Shown here one piece after another: positions 35,332-43,595 of a stretch of 64,000 nucleotides of DNA (position 1 is the first letter of the stretch; each line of letters opens with the position of its first letter). The notes beneath the pieces were generated by a model, which did no database searches, was not told where the DNA came from, and saw only the letters and a program-made list of their open reading frames with translations. A program made the position numbers and the translations under genes. This stretch comes from a bacterium. GTDB lineage: Bacteria > Bacteroidota > Ignavibacteria > SZUA-365. The stretch is taken from positions 388,747 to 452,746 of the forward strand of contig JAHLLD010000001.1 in the NCBI GenBank assembly GCA_020444325.1, given 5' to 3'.

Positions 35332-36732
35332 ATGCTGAAACAACTACGAATACGAAACTTCAAAGGCTGGAAGGACACTGGTACCATTCGCATGGCTCCC
35401 ATTTCTCTGTTCTTTGGTGCCAACAGCTCGGGAAAATCCAGCATCGGGCAATTCCTGATGATGCTGAAGCAGACAGTGGAGTCACCAGACAGAAAGGCGG
35501 TTTTTTATCCTGGGGGCAAAAACTCGGTAGTTCAACTTGGCTCCTATCAGGAAATGGTCTTTCATCGTGACCCGAAAAACAAGATCACCTTCGGCTACCG
35601 GTGGTCTTTGCCGGAAACACTGAAGTTCAAGGACCCTTTGTCCGACCAGGTGTTCTCCGGTAACGAATTGAGTTTCAAAGCAGGCGTTGAGCTCAGCGAT
35701 GCGACAATGCACTTGGTCCAGGTTTCAAAGTTCGAGTATCGACTACTAAACAATGGTGAACAGGCGCTTTCGATCGAGCTATCAAGGAAAACTGAGAAGC
35801 ATGAATATTCCGCTTCAGCTAAACAATACTCCCTTGTCCGGAAAAAGATGCGTGCTTGGGCACTCAAGGACATTGTTCGGTTCTATGGATTCCCTGATGA
35901 GGTTGTGGCCTATTATCAAAATGCGGATTTCGTTCAGGACCTCAATCTCGCGCAAGAGAAATTATTCAACTCAATATTCTACCTTGGGCCACTCAGAACA
36001 AAAGCTGATAGGCTTTATACCTGGGGTGGCATCACCCCTGAAAGCGTTGGGTTTTCTGGCGAAAATACTGTCGCGGCCATTTTGGCTGCAAGAGATCGTA
36101 AAATCAGTTTCGGGTATCGGAGGCCTGCAAAACCTCTCGAAGAAATAATTGCCCTCAAGCTCAAGGAAATGGGACTGATCGAAGAATTCAAGGTCAACCC
36201 AATTTCCGAACAACGGCAGGAGTACGAGGTAAAGGTTCGCACAAGAGGATCAAAAGATTGGGTTGATCTTCCAGATGTTGGATTTGGCATATCTCAGGTG
36301 CTACCGGTACTGGTGCAGTGTTTTTATGCTCCGGCTGGATCGATCATCCTGATGGAACAGCCAGAGATTCACTTGCATCCGAATGCACAATCGGCGTTGG
36401 CGGATGTGATGATCGACGTCATCAACTCCCGGGAGAACGGATCAGACAGGAATATCCAGTTGGTCATCGAAACCCACTCTGAACATTTCCTGCGCCGCCT
36501 GCAGCGCCGCATCGCTGAGGATGCAGTCTCGCAGGAAAAAGTATCGGCCTATTTCGCCAATATCAGTAGGACACCCGCAACCCTAGAGCCGTTGCAAATA
36601 GACGTCTTTGGCAACATCCAGAACTGGCCGGAGAACTTTTTCGGCGATGAAATGGGCGACATAACCGAGCAGGCCAAAGCCGCCATGAAGAAGAGGATGC
36701 AAAAAACCGAAGATCCGGAGGCGTCCGCATGA
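35332..36732 (+). CDS. DUF3696-type AAA ATPase
   Basis: 466 residues from the ATG at 35332, favoured by GAGGAAAGT just before it; two earlier ATGs are in frame (35296, 35314). An ABC/SMC-like ATPase of the OLD/RecF-like sort: N-terminal LRIRNFKGWKDTGTI, Walker A GANSSGKSS at residues 29-37, a signature segment GFGISQVLPVL, Walker B IILMEQPEIHLHP and the switch ETHSEHFLRRLQRRI; the C-terminus GNIQNWPENFF is DUF3696. Such ATPases partner with nucleases in phage defence. Here the next two genes, overlapping by 4 bp each, are a PIN-like nuclease and an RNA ligase. Confidence 0.9.
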   Translation: MLKQLRIRNFKGWKDTGTIRMAPISLFFGANSSGKSSIGQFLMMLKQTVESPDRKAVFYPGGKNSVVQLGSYQEMVFHRDPKNKITFGYRWSLPETLKFKDPLSDQVFSGNELSFKAGVELSDATMHLVQVSKFEYRLLNNGEQALSIELSRKTEKHEYSASAKQYSLVRKKMRAWALKDIVRFYGFPDEVVAYYQNADFVQDLNLAQEKLFNSIFYLGPLRTKADRLYTWGGITPESVGFSGENTVAAILAARDRKISFGYRRPAKPLEEIIALKLKEMGLIEEFKVNPISEQRQEYEVKVRTRGSKDWVDLPDVGFGISQVLPVLVQCFYAPAGSIILMEQPEIHLHPNAQSALADVMIDVINSRENGSDRNIQLVIETHSEHFLRRLQRRIAEDAVSQEKVSAYFANISRTPATLEPLQIDVFGNIQNWPENFFGDEMGDITEQAKAAMKKRMQKTEDPEASA

Positions 36733-37259
36733 GCCTTCCAAAGAAATGCTTGGTGGATACCAATGTGCCAATAACTGCCAATCTCGCCAGCCAGCCTGAC
36801 ATGGGGTCAGACGTATCCGATGCCTGTGTACTGGCCTGTGTCGAGGCACTTGAGCATGTCATTAAAAAACATGGCTTGATCATCGATGCGGGAGACGAAA
36901 TTTTCGATGAGTATCGACAGCAGCTTTCCATGAAGGGACAGCCTGGTATGGGCAATGCCTTCATGAAGTGGGTGAATGATCGACGATATAACCCAGAGTA
37001 TTGCGATAGAGTGACCATAACCAGAAATGGCGATTCATACCAAGAATTCCCTCGGCATGACGATCTAAACGATTTCGACAGATCAGACCGAAAGTTTATC
37101 GCTTCAGCCAACTCCCACGCAGACAAGCCGCCCATTTTGCAGGCCACAGACAGCAAATGGTGGGGATGGAAGGATGCCCTCGCTGATGTTGGGATTACCG
37201 TTCATTTTCTATGCCCGGAGTATGTCGAGGCCAAATATTCTAAGAAGATGGGTACATGA
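36729..37259 (+). CDS. PIN-like nuclease
   Basis: 176 residues. The PIN metal-binding pattern is present: Asp10 in CLVDTN, acidic residues at about 57-61 (DEIFDEY), Asp120 in DRSDRKF, and Asp141 in ATDSKWW. PIN domains cut RNA, often tRNA, mRNA or rRNA, with Mg2+ or Mn2+. Start overlaps the ATPase stop (ATGA), and its own stop overlaps the ligase start, so the three proteins are likely made in fixed ratio. It is longer than typical VapC toxins and has no antitoxin gene beside it; the ATPase probably holds it in check or triggers it. Confidence 0.78.
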   Translation: MSLPKKCLVDTNVPITANLASQPDMGSDVSDACVLACVEALEHVIKKHGLIIDAGDEIFDEYRQQLSMKGQPGMGNAFMKWVNDRRYNPEYCDRVTITRNGDSYQEFPRHDDLNDFDRSDRKFIASANSHADKPPILQATDSKWWGWKDALADVGITVHFLCPEYVEAKYSKKMGT

Positions 37260-37954
37260 AGGAGAGCTTTTTCAAATTTCCTACAACCCCTCATCTGGCG
37301 ACCTTGCCAGGGGTTGATATCAGGGGTGATAAGGTTTTTACAGAATCAGAACGTGAAGAATTCCTGACGCATGAGGTGACTGTAGAAGAAAAAGTAGACG
37401 GGGCGAACTTGGGGCTATCGTTTGATTCAGATGGGAATTTTCGCGCCCAGAACAGGGGGGCTTATTTGCATTTACCCAGCTCGGGGCAGTGGGAAAAACT
37501 CGACGATTGGTTGAGGCTCAACACCGAAACGCTTTTCGATCATCTTACTGACCGATACATCCTGTTTGGTGAGTGGTGTTATGCACAGCATTCAATTTTC
37601 TATGGCAGCCTACCTGACTGGTTTCTTGCCTTCGATATTTACGACCGAGAGAAACATCTCTTCCTGGCCACGGCACGCCGGGATCAACTATTCGCCGATA
37701 TGCATATCACTAAAGTTCCATATATTGCACGTGGGAAATTTACTTATCCTGAGGTTCGAGAACTCTTATCACAATCGAAGTTGACAAATCTACCAGCTGA
37801 GGGGATTTATTTACGAGCTGGACACGGTGAATGGCTTGAACGACGTGCCAAACTAGTGCGTCCCGAATTTATCCAGGCTGTAGAGCAACATTGGTTTCGT
37901 TCCGCCATCAGACCAAACTGCCTAAATATCCGATCGAATTTCTTAAACAGTTGA
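37256..37954 (+). CDS. RNA ligase (nucleotidyltransferase superfamily)
   Basis: 232 residues. All nucleotidyl-transfer motifs can be read: motif I EKVDGAN with the AMP-accepting Lys46, NRG near residue 66-68, motif III LFGEWCYA (102-110), IIIa FLAFDIYD, motif IV EGIYLR (182-187), and motif V AKLVRP (198-203). It resembles Rnl2-like ligases that reseal RNA nicks, with no end-healing kinase/phosphatase attached. As the third gene of a coupled operon with a PIN nuclease, it could repair what the nuclease cuts, as in the tRNA damage/repair conflict, or ligate another RNA; that is inference. Confidence 0.85.
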   Translation: MKESFFKFPTTPHLATLPGVDIRGDKVFTESEREEFLTHEVTVEEKVDGANLGLSFDSDGNFRAQNRGAYLHLPSSGQWEKLDDWLRLNTETLFDHLTDRYILFGEWCYAQHSIFYGSLPDWFLAFDIYDREKHLFLATARRDQLFADMHITKVPYIARGKFTYPEVRELLSQSKLTNLPAEGIYLRAGHGEWLERRAKLVRPEFIQAVEQHWFRSAIRPNCLNIRSNFLNS

Positions 37955-38277
37955 TTGTATCTTTCTTAAGCATGCCGACACACTAACATGGTGAAGCAAC
38001 AAACTTGGTGGCGAACTCGCGACAGGTCAATAACAACAGGACTGAGCGTGGAGGAATAGCACCCTCAGTTTTATGGAATAGTCCCAAGGGATCTAAAAAA
38101 CAGTTTACCAAGATCTTCATCACGTGACCTGCGTCTGATCAATTTCGATCAGTCACTTTCTATCAGAAGTTGTTGCGCATATAGGTGGGTATGCTCCAGT
38201 AATATCACGTCATGTGTAGCACGCAAAAAAGGCCCGCCCATTGCTGGACGAGCCTTTTTACTTTGAGTCTTCCTCGA
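37955..38277. other. Gap with two hairpins between RNA ligase and integrase
   Basis: No gene recognised. CTGATC / GATCAG forms a short hairpin near 38132-38149. A terminator at 38225-38261 separates the convergent operons. Confidence 0.5.
38225..38261. terminator. Bidirectional terminator
   Basis: Stem AAAAAGGCCCGCCC / GGACGAGCCTTTTT with a short loop, A-run on one side and T-run on the other. It ends both the RNA ligase operon and the convergent integrase operon. Confidence 0.8.
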
Positions 38278-39390
38278 TCAGTCTGAAATAGGGACAATGC
38301 CGACAAGATCCTGAACGACGTGCCCGAGACCTCTTGTTTCCATGTGTATGTAGCGCATTGTCTGTGCGATGGTAGCATGGCCCATCAACCGGGAGATGTA
38401 CTGAACTGGAAATCCAAGTTCAGCAAGTTTCGTTGCGAACGTATGCCGAAATAGGTGGTTCGTCCCATGACCGATACCAGCGCGTTTTGCAACCTTGGAG
38501 CATACTGCCAACATCGCCCTCTCGCGAAGCTTACCACCCTGAGGAGCCATGAATACCAAGTCTGATTCTGAGTCCTGTTCACGAATACGTCTCAGCACTC
38601 TTAACAGGTCTTCGTTGATCGGGATGAGCCGATAGGCATTTCCTGTCTTCAGACTGCCGTCTGGGGACGCCCATATACGCAGATAGGGCATGTCCTCGTC
38701 AATGAAGACATCAGTCCATTTCAGTTCTGCGATCTCACTGAAGCGTGCTCCAGTGTGAAGCATGCCGAAGAAGGCATCCTTATGAGCTGGATGCATCTCA
38801 ACACGGAAGAACGCACGAAGTTGTTCATCCTTGTAGTACTCAGGCGGCCGCTTTTGGACTGGCAAGCTCTCGATATGGTCGAAGGGATTGAACTGTAGCG
38901 AACGCTTTCTTACTTCACGGTTGAACATCGTTTTGTACTTGGAGATGTACATGTTGACGGTTTTGGCTTGACGCGTTTTCACCTTCCCTGTCGATCCTTT
39001 GGGATCGATACACGGAGCCATGAGCTGCTGCTGTAGAAGGGAGGCGTGAACCTGAGAGAAATCTGAAAGCAGCGTGATATTGTTCGCGATACAGAATTCC
39101 CGGAGGTACTGGAAGATTGGTTGGTAGCGTTTCAGTGTCGACGCCGCGCGTCCGACGTGATACTGTTCGAATTCATCGATTACATCCATGATGCGAAGAC
39201 GGGGCCTTTTCAGGCCCCGCTTCACGCTCTTCTCGTCCTCCCTTTCGAGCAGGATCTTCCGCACGAAGGATCGGGCGTCTTCACGATTGATAAATGTTCG
39301 CCGGGGCCGCTCTTTGCGGCTGAGACGAATGTCAACGCGGAATCGTCCGTCAGGCAACTGACGAATGTGCTTGTCAATGATCTTTTTCAT
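38278..39390 (-). CDS. Tyrosine site-specific integrase
   Basis: 370 residues. The tyrosine-recombinase catalytic set is visible: Arg in TGARFSEIAELKW, Lys in the beta-hairpin, HLFRHTFATKLAE (His-x-x-Arg), GHATIAQTMRYIH with the nucleophile Tyr. The N-terminus (about 1-170) has a SAM-like core-binding domain, as in phage and ICE integrases. Its start lies inside the 54-residue gene upstream, and the stop is at the terminator, so it is the last gene of a five-gene operon. It could act on the nearby tRNA-Ser; no second att copy was found. Confidence 0.9.
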   Translation of the reverse strand: MKKIIDKHIRQLPDGRFRVDIRLSRKERPRRTFINREDARSFVRKILLEREDEKSVKRGLKRPRLRIMDVIDEFEQYHVGRAASTLKRYQPIFQYLREFCIANNITLLSDFSQVHASLLQQQLMAPCIDPKGSTGKVKTRQAKTVNMYISKYKTMFNREVRKRSLQFNPFDHIESLPVQKRPPEYYKDEQLRAFFRVEMHPAHKDAFFGMLHTGARFSEIAELKWTDVFIDEDMPYLRIWASPDGSLKTGNAYRLIPINEDLLRVLRRIREQDSESDLVFMAPQGGKLRERAMLAVCSKVAKRAGIGHGTNHLFRHTFATKLAELGFPVQYISRLMGHATIAQTMRYIHMETRGLGHVVQDLVGIVPISD

Positions 39391-39538
39391 CGCGAATCAC
39401 TTTGATTGTGGGACAGGACTCGAGGTGATATGACTTCATCAACTTCCTTGCGTATGCATGGGCATGGCGGCGGCGGGAGAACAATCGCCTGATCCGACGC
39501 CGACCATTCCTTGCACTTACACGGTATTGGGCTTTCAT
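39374..39538 (-). CDS. 54-residue arginine-rich small protein
   Basis: Too short for usual gene finding. The ATG at 39538 overlaps the stop of the HTH gene (TGATG) and the stop overlaps the integrase start by 17 bp, so it fits the operon exactly. About a third of the residues are Arg, Lys or His (SARNGRRRIRRLFSRRRHAH), pointing to nucleic-acid binding. A recombination-directionality or integrase accessory factor is the natural guess, but nothing proves it. Confidence 0.6.
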   Translation of the reverse strand: MKAQYRVSARNGRRRIRRLFSRRRHAHAYARKLMKSYHLESCPTIKVIRDEKDH

Positions 39539-39771
39539 CAATCCACCCCCTCAACGACGAGCTGCGCGAGCACCTCGATACGGACTTTGACCAGGTCCCC
39601 GAGCCGAACGACGGGGATCCGGCTATCCTCGGTCCTGTCACGGACGAAGGTTTCCGAAACACCGAGTTCCTTCGCAACCTCGCTGATGGAGAGAAGTGAT
39701 TTTTGATACGTGGCGAGGAGGCGCTTGCGCACCCCCTCAACCGGGTCTTGATTCTGCTGGGCTGCCGTCAT
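39538..39771 (-). CDS. HTH excisionase-like protein
   Basis: 77 residues. Residues about 20-70 (SLLSISEVAKELGVSETFVRDRTEDSRIPVVRLGDLVKVRIEVL) read as the winged-helix excisionase/MerR-type fold with the R-LG-D hairpin. The ATG overlaps the stop of the preceding gene (ATGA). As a partner of the integrase operon it is likely the recombination directionality factor. Confidence 0.75.
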   Translation of the reverse strand: MTAAQQNQDPVEGVRKRLLATYQKSLLSISEVAKELGVSETFVRDRTEDSRIPVVRLGDLVKVRIEVLAQLVVEGVD

Positions 39772-40004
39772 TCGATGCCTCCGGCGAGGATCCCAGCGAC
39801 GTCGTAGACATGCAGGAAACTTTTCCCCATGCGGATTTCCGCACGGATCACATCGCGGCGAATGCGCGCACGGAGGAATTCCGCACTTGTGTCGCATTCT
39901 TGTGCTGCTTCGCGTACGAGCAACTGGTCGCGACCATACCGTTCACGCAAGTACTTCACGTAGCGGTCACGAAGTGGGTCGGGGGAAGAAAGAAGAAAAG
40001 TCAT
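39768..40004 (-). CDS. Small putative HTH DNA-binding protein
   Basis: 78 residues with a C-terminal part (about 30-78: LLVREAAQECDTSAEFLRARIRRDVIRAEIRMGKSFLHVYDVA) that parallels the excisionase fold of the next gene. ATGA overlaps on both sides. Two excisionase-like genes in a row suggest a duplicated directionality factor or a heterodimer. Confidence 0.6.
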   Translation of the reverse strand: MTFLLSSPDPLRDRYVKYLRERYGRDQLLVREAAQECDTSAEFLRARIRRDVIRAEIRMGKSFLHVYDVAGILAGGIE

Positions 40005-40750
40005 GAGTTCACCTCACGCTTAGTCTTCTTGTTCCCGATTCCAGCGTTTTTCCGTAAGTCAGCCACAGCGTCCCGAAGGACTTCGATGAATCGTTCGCGA
40101 TACTCCCGCGGTGATTTAACCACCTTCGTATGGAGCACTTCGTTCACGGCCTTAACAAAGCCAAGCAAGGTTGCCTCGTCCGGAATTGCTTCTGGCGTAA
40201 GGAGTTGCTCAATAGCGGTATCTGCGCGCTGCTGAACCTTACCCTTCTTGCCACAGCTAAGATCGTATTGGCGCTGCGGTAATGCGGAAATGCTATTTTC
40301 AATACTCGAGCTATAGCGCTGTAGATAGTTTTGTGATCGCACCAATATTTCAGCTTCGGACTTGTCGAGTTCCAAACGTTCGATGCGTGATTGCTGAGAA
40401 TGGGCTCTTGATAGGACTCTCCCACAACGCGTAAATCTACGCAAGAGCTTTGTCAGCCGTTTCAATTCCAGCTGATCCGCTGTCCGAAGATTCGAGGAAG
40501 TAGGACCGGATTGTGGGGTCTCGCTCAAAGCAAGCTTGACCGGATCGGTGTGAAGTCTGCTACGTATCATTTCACGAAGCGATTCACAATGGGCACGCCC
40601 CCACTGTGATTGCTGGTGGAGTTGTTGGATACTTTTGGCATCAACACCGGTGATGCGCTCGCACGCGAGTTCGATGCTCTGTACGGCGAGGGTTAGTGAC
40701 TCAGATGATATGATCTGGTCAGAGTTCGGGTCAATAATTGTGTAATTCAC
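40001..40750 (-). CDS. Uncharacterised operon-leading protein
   Basis: 249 residues, soluble, helical, with many Arg, Lys, Gln. No family recognised. It opens the integrase operon, overlapping the next gene by 4 bp (ATGA), and begins near the right edge of a gap holding a tandem repeat. It may be a regulator or a coiled-coil DNA-binding factor of the element. Confidence 0.6.
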   Translation of the reverse strand: MNYTIIDPNSDQIISSESLTLAVQSIELACERITGVDAKSIQQLHQQSQWGRAHCESLREMIRSRLHTDPVKLALSETPQSGPTSSNLRTADQLELKRLTKLLRRFTRCGRVLSRAHSQQSRIERLELDKSEAEILVRSQNYLQRYSSSIENSISALPQRQYDLSCGKKGKVQQRADTAIEQLLTPEAIPDEATLLGFVKAVNEVLHTKVVKSPREYRERFIEVLRDAVADLRKNAGIGNKKTKREVNS

Positions 40751-40969
40751 AATTACTCCGTATACACTCCCTTGGAGCTAGGGTAATTATTGGATACCCA
40801 TGGACTGAGGATACATCATTGCTCCAGAAATGAGGTCGATCAATTCGATTACAGTAGAACGTACGGGGATATGCCTCGGAACGAGGCGAGGGTGGGTATG
40901 GCTTCGAAATGTTGGTGATGGAGAACCAACTAGCATTAAAATATTAGTATTATTCATTTTAATATTTTC

Positions 40970-41101
40970 ATGCATTCGAAGCCTACTATATGGGGGGCTC
41001 AGAATGACTGGATAAGTTTAAGAGAGCATTAATAAAATTCTTATGCATTCGAAACCTACTATATGGAGGTTTGGAATGACTGTATAAGTTTAAGAGAACA
41101 T
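40970..41101. repeat. 73-bp direct repeat, two copies
   Basis: Both copies begin ATGCATTCGAA and contain CCTACTATATGG, AATGACT and ATAAGTTTAAGAG; starts at 40970 and 41043, a 73-bp period, about 85 percent alike. They lie in the 475-bp gap 40751-41226 upstream of the integrase operon. No gene is seen there; iteron, operator or relic of a duplicated attachment region are possible. Confidence 0.7.
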
Positions 41102-41218
41102 TGGTCGTGGTGGAGGGTTAATGCGAGTCTGGGTTTACGCTGAATCTATTAACTCGATGGACGGTTGTTGCAGAAAGCCATACCCTTGAATCGAATATTT
41201 CCAATCCAAGGTGTTTGT

Positions 41219-41226
41219 TTTCACAT
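41219..41226. other. Left target-site duplication of the IS
   Basis: TTTCACAT abuts the left inverted repeat; the same 8 bp follow the right one at 42071-42078. Confidence 0.9.
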
Positions 41227-42070
41227 GGTAATACGTACTTAGATCGGACCAATTATTGCGCTATTTCCTCAACATGAGTCGACTGTAACAGCTTTAATAT
41301 CAACGGATAAAGGTCTTCATCGCGGTGGTTGAATCGGTAGCAAAGTTCTGCCAGATAAATGGGAAATAACTTTTTCGCCGCACCGCGGTATTGATACAGC
41401 CAGTGTTTCGCGCAACTCCAGAACCCCTCGATACCGTTGATATGGTCACGGCCTTTGGGCTTCCCACGTTCTTTTCGAACGACAACATGTTCTCCACGTA
41501 CAGACAAAGAAGCATAGACTCGCCATTCATCAGTGAAGTACAGACTTCCTAGACTCGTGTTCTCGCTGAGCAGGTCCAGCACATTTTCTTTGTCGCGTGC
41601 AGGGATCGGGAAGGCACGCACGGTTCCGTTTCGCTTGAGCAACCCGAAGACGATGATCTTCCCGGCAGCTCCCCAGCCTTGTTTCCCTGGCCGATACCCG
41701 CCAAAACAGGTCTCATCGCACTCAATCGATCCATTGAGTTGCTCGCTGTCGGCATGCTGGTGGATCCAAAGCGTCTTTCTGATTGCGCGATAGAACCGTT
41801 CGACGGTACGAACGGAGGCTGGAGTACGAAAGCGGAGACGGTAGGCAGGGACACCGAGCACGAAGTACTCAAGCAGCTTCCGCTTCGCAGACTCCTTGAT
41901 GCGAAAGCTCTGCCAGACCGTGCACAAGGTGTAGCTGCTCCGACAGTAGCGACAATGGTACCGTTTGTCACTGAGCTTCCACGCCCAGTGATGCCCACAG
42001 TATAGACAAGATCGACGCATGATTTCTCGAATCTAAGCATTTCTCAGGTCCGTTTTGAGTACGTATTACC
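41227..42070 (-). mobile_element. Complete IS1595-family insertion sequence (844 bp)
   Basis: Terminal inverted repeats begin GGTAATACGTACT at both ends (41227-41250 and 42047-42070, with a few mismatches inward, and both contain CGGACC). An 8-bp target duplication TTTCACAT flanks it. The only gene is a DDE transposase of the ISXO2-like group. Both ends and target copies are intact, so it was recently mobile. Confidence 0.9.
41253..42020 (-). CDS. IS1595-family DDE transposase (ISXO2-like)
   Basis: 255 residues. N-terminal zinc-finger CLYCGHHWAWKLSDKRYHCRYC binds the ends; the ISXO2-like catalytic core has IECDETCFGGYRPGKQGWGAAGK, VLDLL, YFTDEWRVYASL, and DHINGIEGFWSCAKHWLYQYRG. The DDE-type acids are in DETCF, TDEW and GIEGFW. 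No frameshift is needed, as usual in this family. Inserted between the integrase operon leader and the Gam-like operon. Confidence 0.92.
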   Translation of the reverse strand: MRRSCLYCGHHWAWKLSDKRYHCRYCRSSYTLCTVWQSFRIKESAKRKLLEYFVLGVPAYRLRFRTPASVRTVERFYRAIRKTLWIHQHADSEQLNGSIECDETCFGGYRPGKQGWGAAGKIIVFGLLKRNGTVRAFPIPARDKENVLDLLSENTSLGSLYFTDEWRVYASLSVRGEHVVVRKERGKPKGRDHINGIEGFWSCAKHWLYQYRGAAKKLFPIYLAELCYRFNHRDEDLYPLILKLLQSTHVEEIAQ

Positions 42071-42420
42071 TTTCACATTGTTCAATGGCCTTCCACTGAA
42101 TTGTGGAGCCAATGAATTCCTACGTCAAAGAACAAACCTGCCTCTTTTAGCAGGCTGATTGCGGAGCCTGTTGCGACCTCTTTATCAGTCGGAGCTGCGC
42201 CGTTCTGACAGAAATAACACCGGTGCACATGTTTTGTTACACCTGTTTTAAATTTCCGCCACATCCATGTCTGCAAACAATGTGCCAACAGGACCCGAAG
42301 CGCTATTTGACGGCATTTACTGGCATACTGGCAGGTCACTTCTGTCATTATGTCGAATTTGACTGCGATTTTGGCATAAGAGATATACGGAAACTGTTTC
42401 TAATCAAAATGGAGTCTCTT
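42071..42420. other. Gap with no confident gene
   Basis: An 88-codon minus-strand frame (42082-42348) has several cysteines (CQYASKC, CYFC) but no ribosome-binding site, and a plus-strand frame overlaps it. Not called. A CCTGC/GCAGG pair forms a small hairpin near 42139-42157. Confidence 0.4.
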
Positions 42421-42519
42421 ATGCAAACACGCCCATACCTTTTCAAAATCATTATCGTCATCGGAGAGGAACTGATACGCAGAATCTTCCGGCGCAGATC
42501 GGAGAACGACGATGACTGA
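42421..42519 (+). CDS. 32-residue coupled leader protein
   Basis: ATG at 42421 follows GGAGTCTCTT; stop TGA overlaps the next gene's start by 8 bp. Sequence is hydrophobic then basic-acidic (PYLFKIIIVIGEELIRRIF, RRRSENDDD). Its job may be to deliver ribosomes to the Gam-like gene. Not certain that it is made for itself. Confidence 0.45.
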   Translation: MQTRPYLFKIIIVIGEELIRRIFRRRSENDDD

Positions 42520-43048
42520 TATGACATCGTTCATTGATGAGCTGATCGAAGAGCAGGAAAATCATGACGCAGCTCAAACGGAGGCGCACGCGGATTTGCT
42601 TCTGCTGGAGATATCCAACCTTCAGCAATCCATCGCGGACACGTTCACCACTGCCGAGGAAGAGCAAACGCTGATCCAGAAGTGGGCTTTGTCCCGCACG
42701 ACGAAGATGCAGGACCGCATTGATCGTATCAGCCAGTATCTGGAAACGTTCATGACAGAGCGCCATGAATCATCGGGAGAGAAAACACTGAATCTGGCTC
42801 ACGGGACGCTGCGCATTAGAAAGTCACGCGAAAAAGTCGAGATCACTGACTTGGGGGAATTCCTGAAACACGCCCGGCCAGAAATGCTGAGAACGCAGCC
42901 GGAATCCAGCGCGCCAGATATGGCTGGTATCCGGTCCTGGATGAAGATGTCAGGCAAAGTCCCGCCTGGCGTTGAGGTCACCCCCGGCAAAAACGAATTT
43001 TCCATCAAGATAGAGGAACAGCCGCATGGAACAGACACAAAGGGCTAA
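42512..43048 (+). CDS. Gam/Gp157-like host-nuclease inhibitor
   Basis: 178 residues. The long N-terminal coiled coil, then LARGTLRIRKSREKVEI-like strand region (read here as AHGTLRIRKSREKV) and PPGVEVTPGKNEFSIK end match phage Mu Gam and siphovirus Gp157 families, which bind DNA ends and block RecBCD-type nucleases. Two families look alike at this level and I cannot separate them. It precedes two phage-type genes, fitting a recombination or replication module. Confidence 0.65.
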   Translation: MTDMTSFIDELIEEQENHDAAQTEAHADLLLLEISNLQQSIADTFTTAEEEQTLIQKWALSRTTKMQDRIDRISQYLETFMTERHESSGEKTLNLAHGTLRIRKSREKVEITDLGEFLKHARPEMLRTQPESSAPDMAGIRSWMKMSGKVPPGVEVTPGKNEFSIKIEEQPHGTDTKG

Positions 43049-43562
43049 ACTCGATTTAGCCCTCAATCAACCCCGAACCTTAGTCCTTTTGTTTGATAAC
43101 CCCCTCACCGGGGAGAACCGTTACGGCCCTTACTACTTGTATGCCTTCGCCGATCCCGACACAGGCGAAGAGCTGAGTTTTTTCGCACCATCGGAAGCTC
43201 ACGACATGCTTGAGCATTACAATGCGGGTGATCGTATCGAGATCACCAAGCACGCTCGCCAATCGGGAAAGAACGTCATCACGCAGTACATCGTTGTTCC
43301 GGCGAACGGCGGCCCGCTCAAGTCCAAGCTCAATGGGAACGGGAAGGCCGCGTCGCCAGCGCCGCATGCTGAGTCATCTCCGGTGACTCCATCAACCCGC
43401 GACAAGCTCTACGATCTGATGCTCCAGTCCTACAAAGACGCGCTTGCAATCCAACAAGAAGTCAACTCATTAAATGTCGACAAATGTGCATTAAGCCTCT
43501 ATATATCAAGGCAAAGAATGCTGACAAGTGGCAACGGCGTTGCCCTGACCTCTCTCACCTGA
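43026..43562 (+). CDS. Uncharacterised phage/plasmid-type protein
   Basis: 178 residues. Residues 1-90 look like an OB-type or beta-rich domain (LVLLFDNPLTGENRYGPYYLYAF, DRIEITKHARQSGKNVITQYIV); a linker rich in Ser/Pro/Gly follows, then helices (LYDLMLQSYKDALAIQQEV). This layout is like single-strand DNA-binding accessory proteins but is not diagnostic. Start overlaps the preceding gene by 23 bp, preceded by GAGGAACAGCC. Confidence 0.5.
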   Translation: MEQTQRAKLDLALNQPRTLVLLFDNPLTGENRYGPYYLYAFADPDTGEELSFFAPSEAHDMLEHYNAGDRIEITKHARQSGKNVITQYIVVPANGGPLKSKLNGNGKAASPAPHAESSPVTPSTRDKLYDLMLQSYKDALAIQQEVNSLNVDKCALSLYISRQRMLTSGNGVALTSLT

Positions 43563-43595
43563 ATTAATTCCCCTACAATATTTACGAGGTAACTC

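Noticed and set aside
35332..37259. PARIS, Gabija or Septu for the ATPase operon
   Set aside because: The partner is PIN-like, not TOPRIM/DUF4435 (PARIS), UvrD-like (Gabija) or HNH (Septu), and a ligase follows.
42082..42348. 88-codon Cys-containing minus-strand frame
   Set aside because: Some protein-like character but no ribosome site and no recognised family; left as uncertain.
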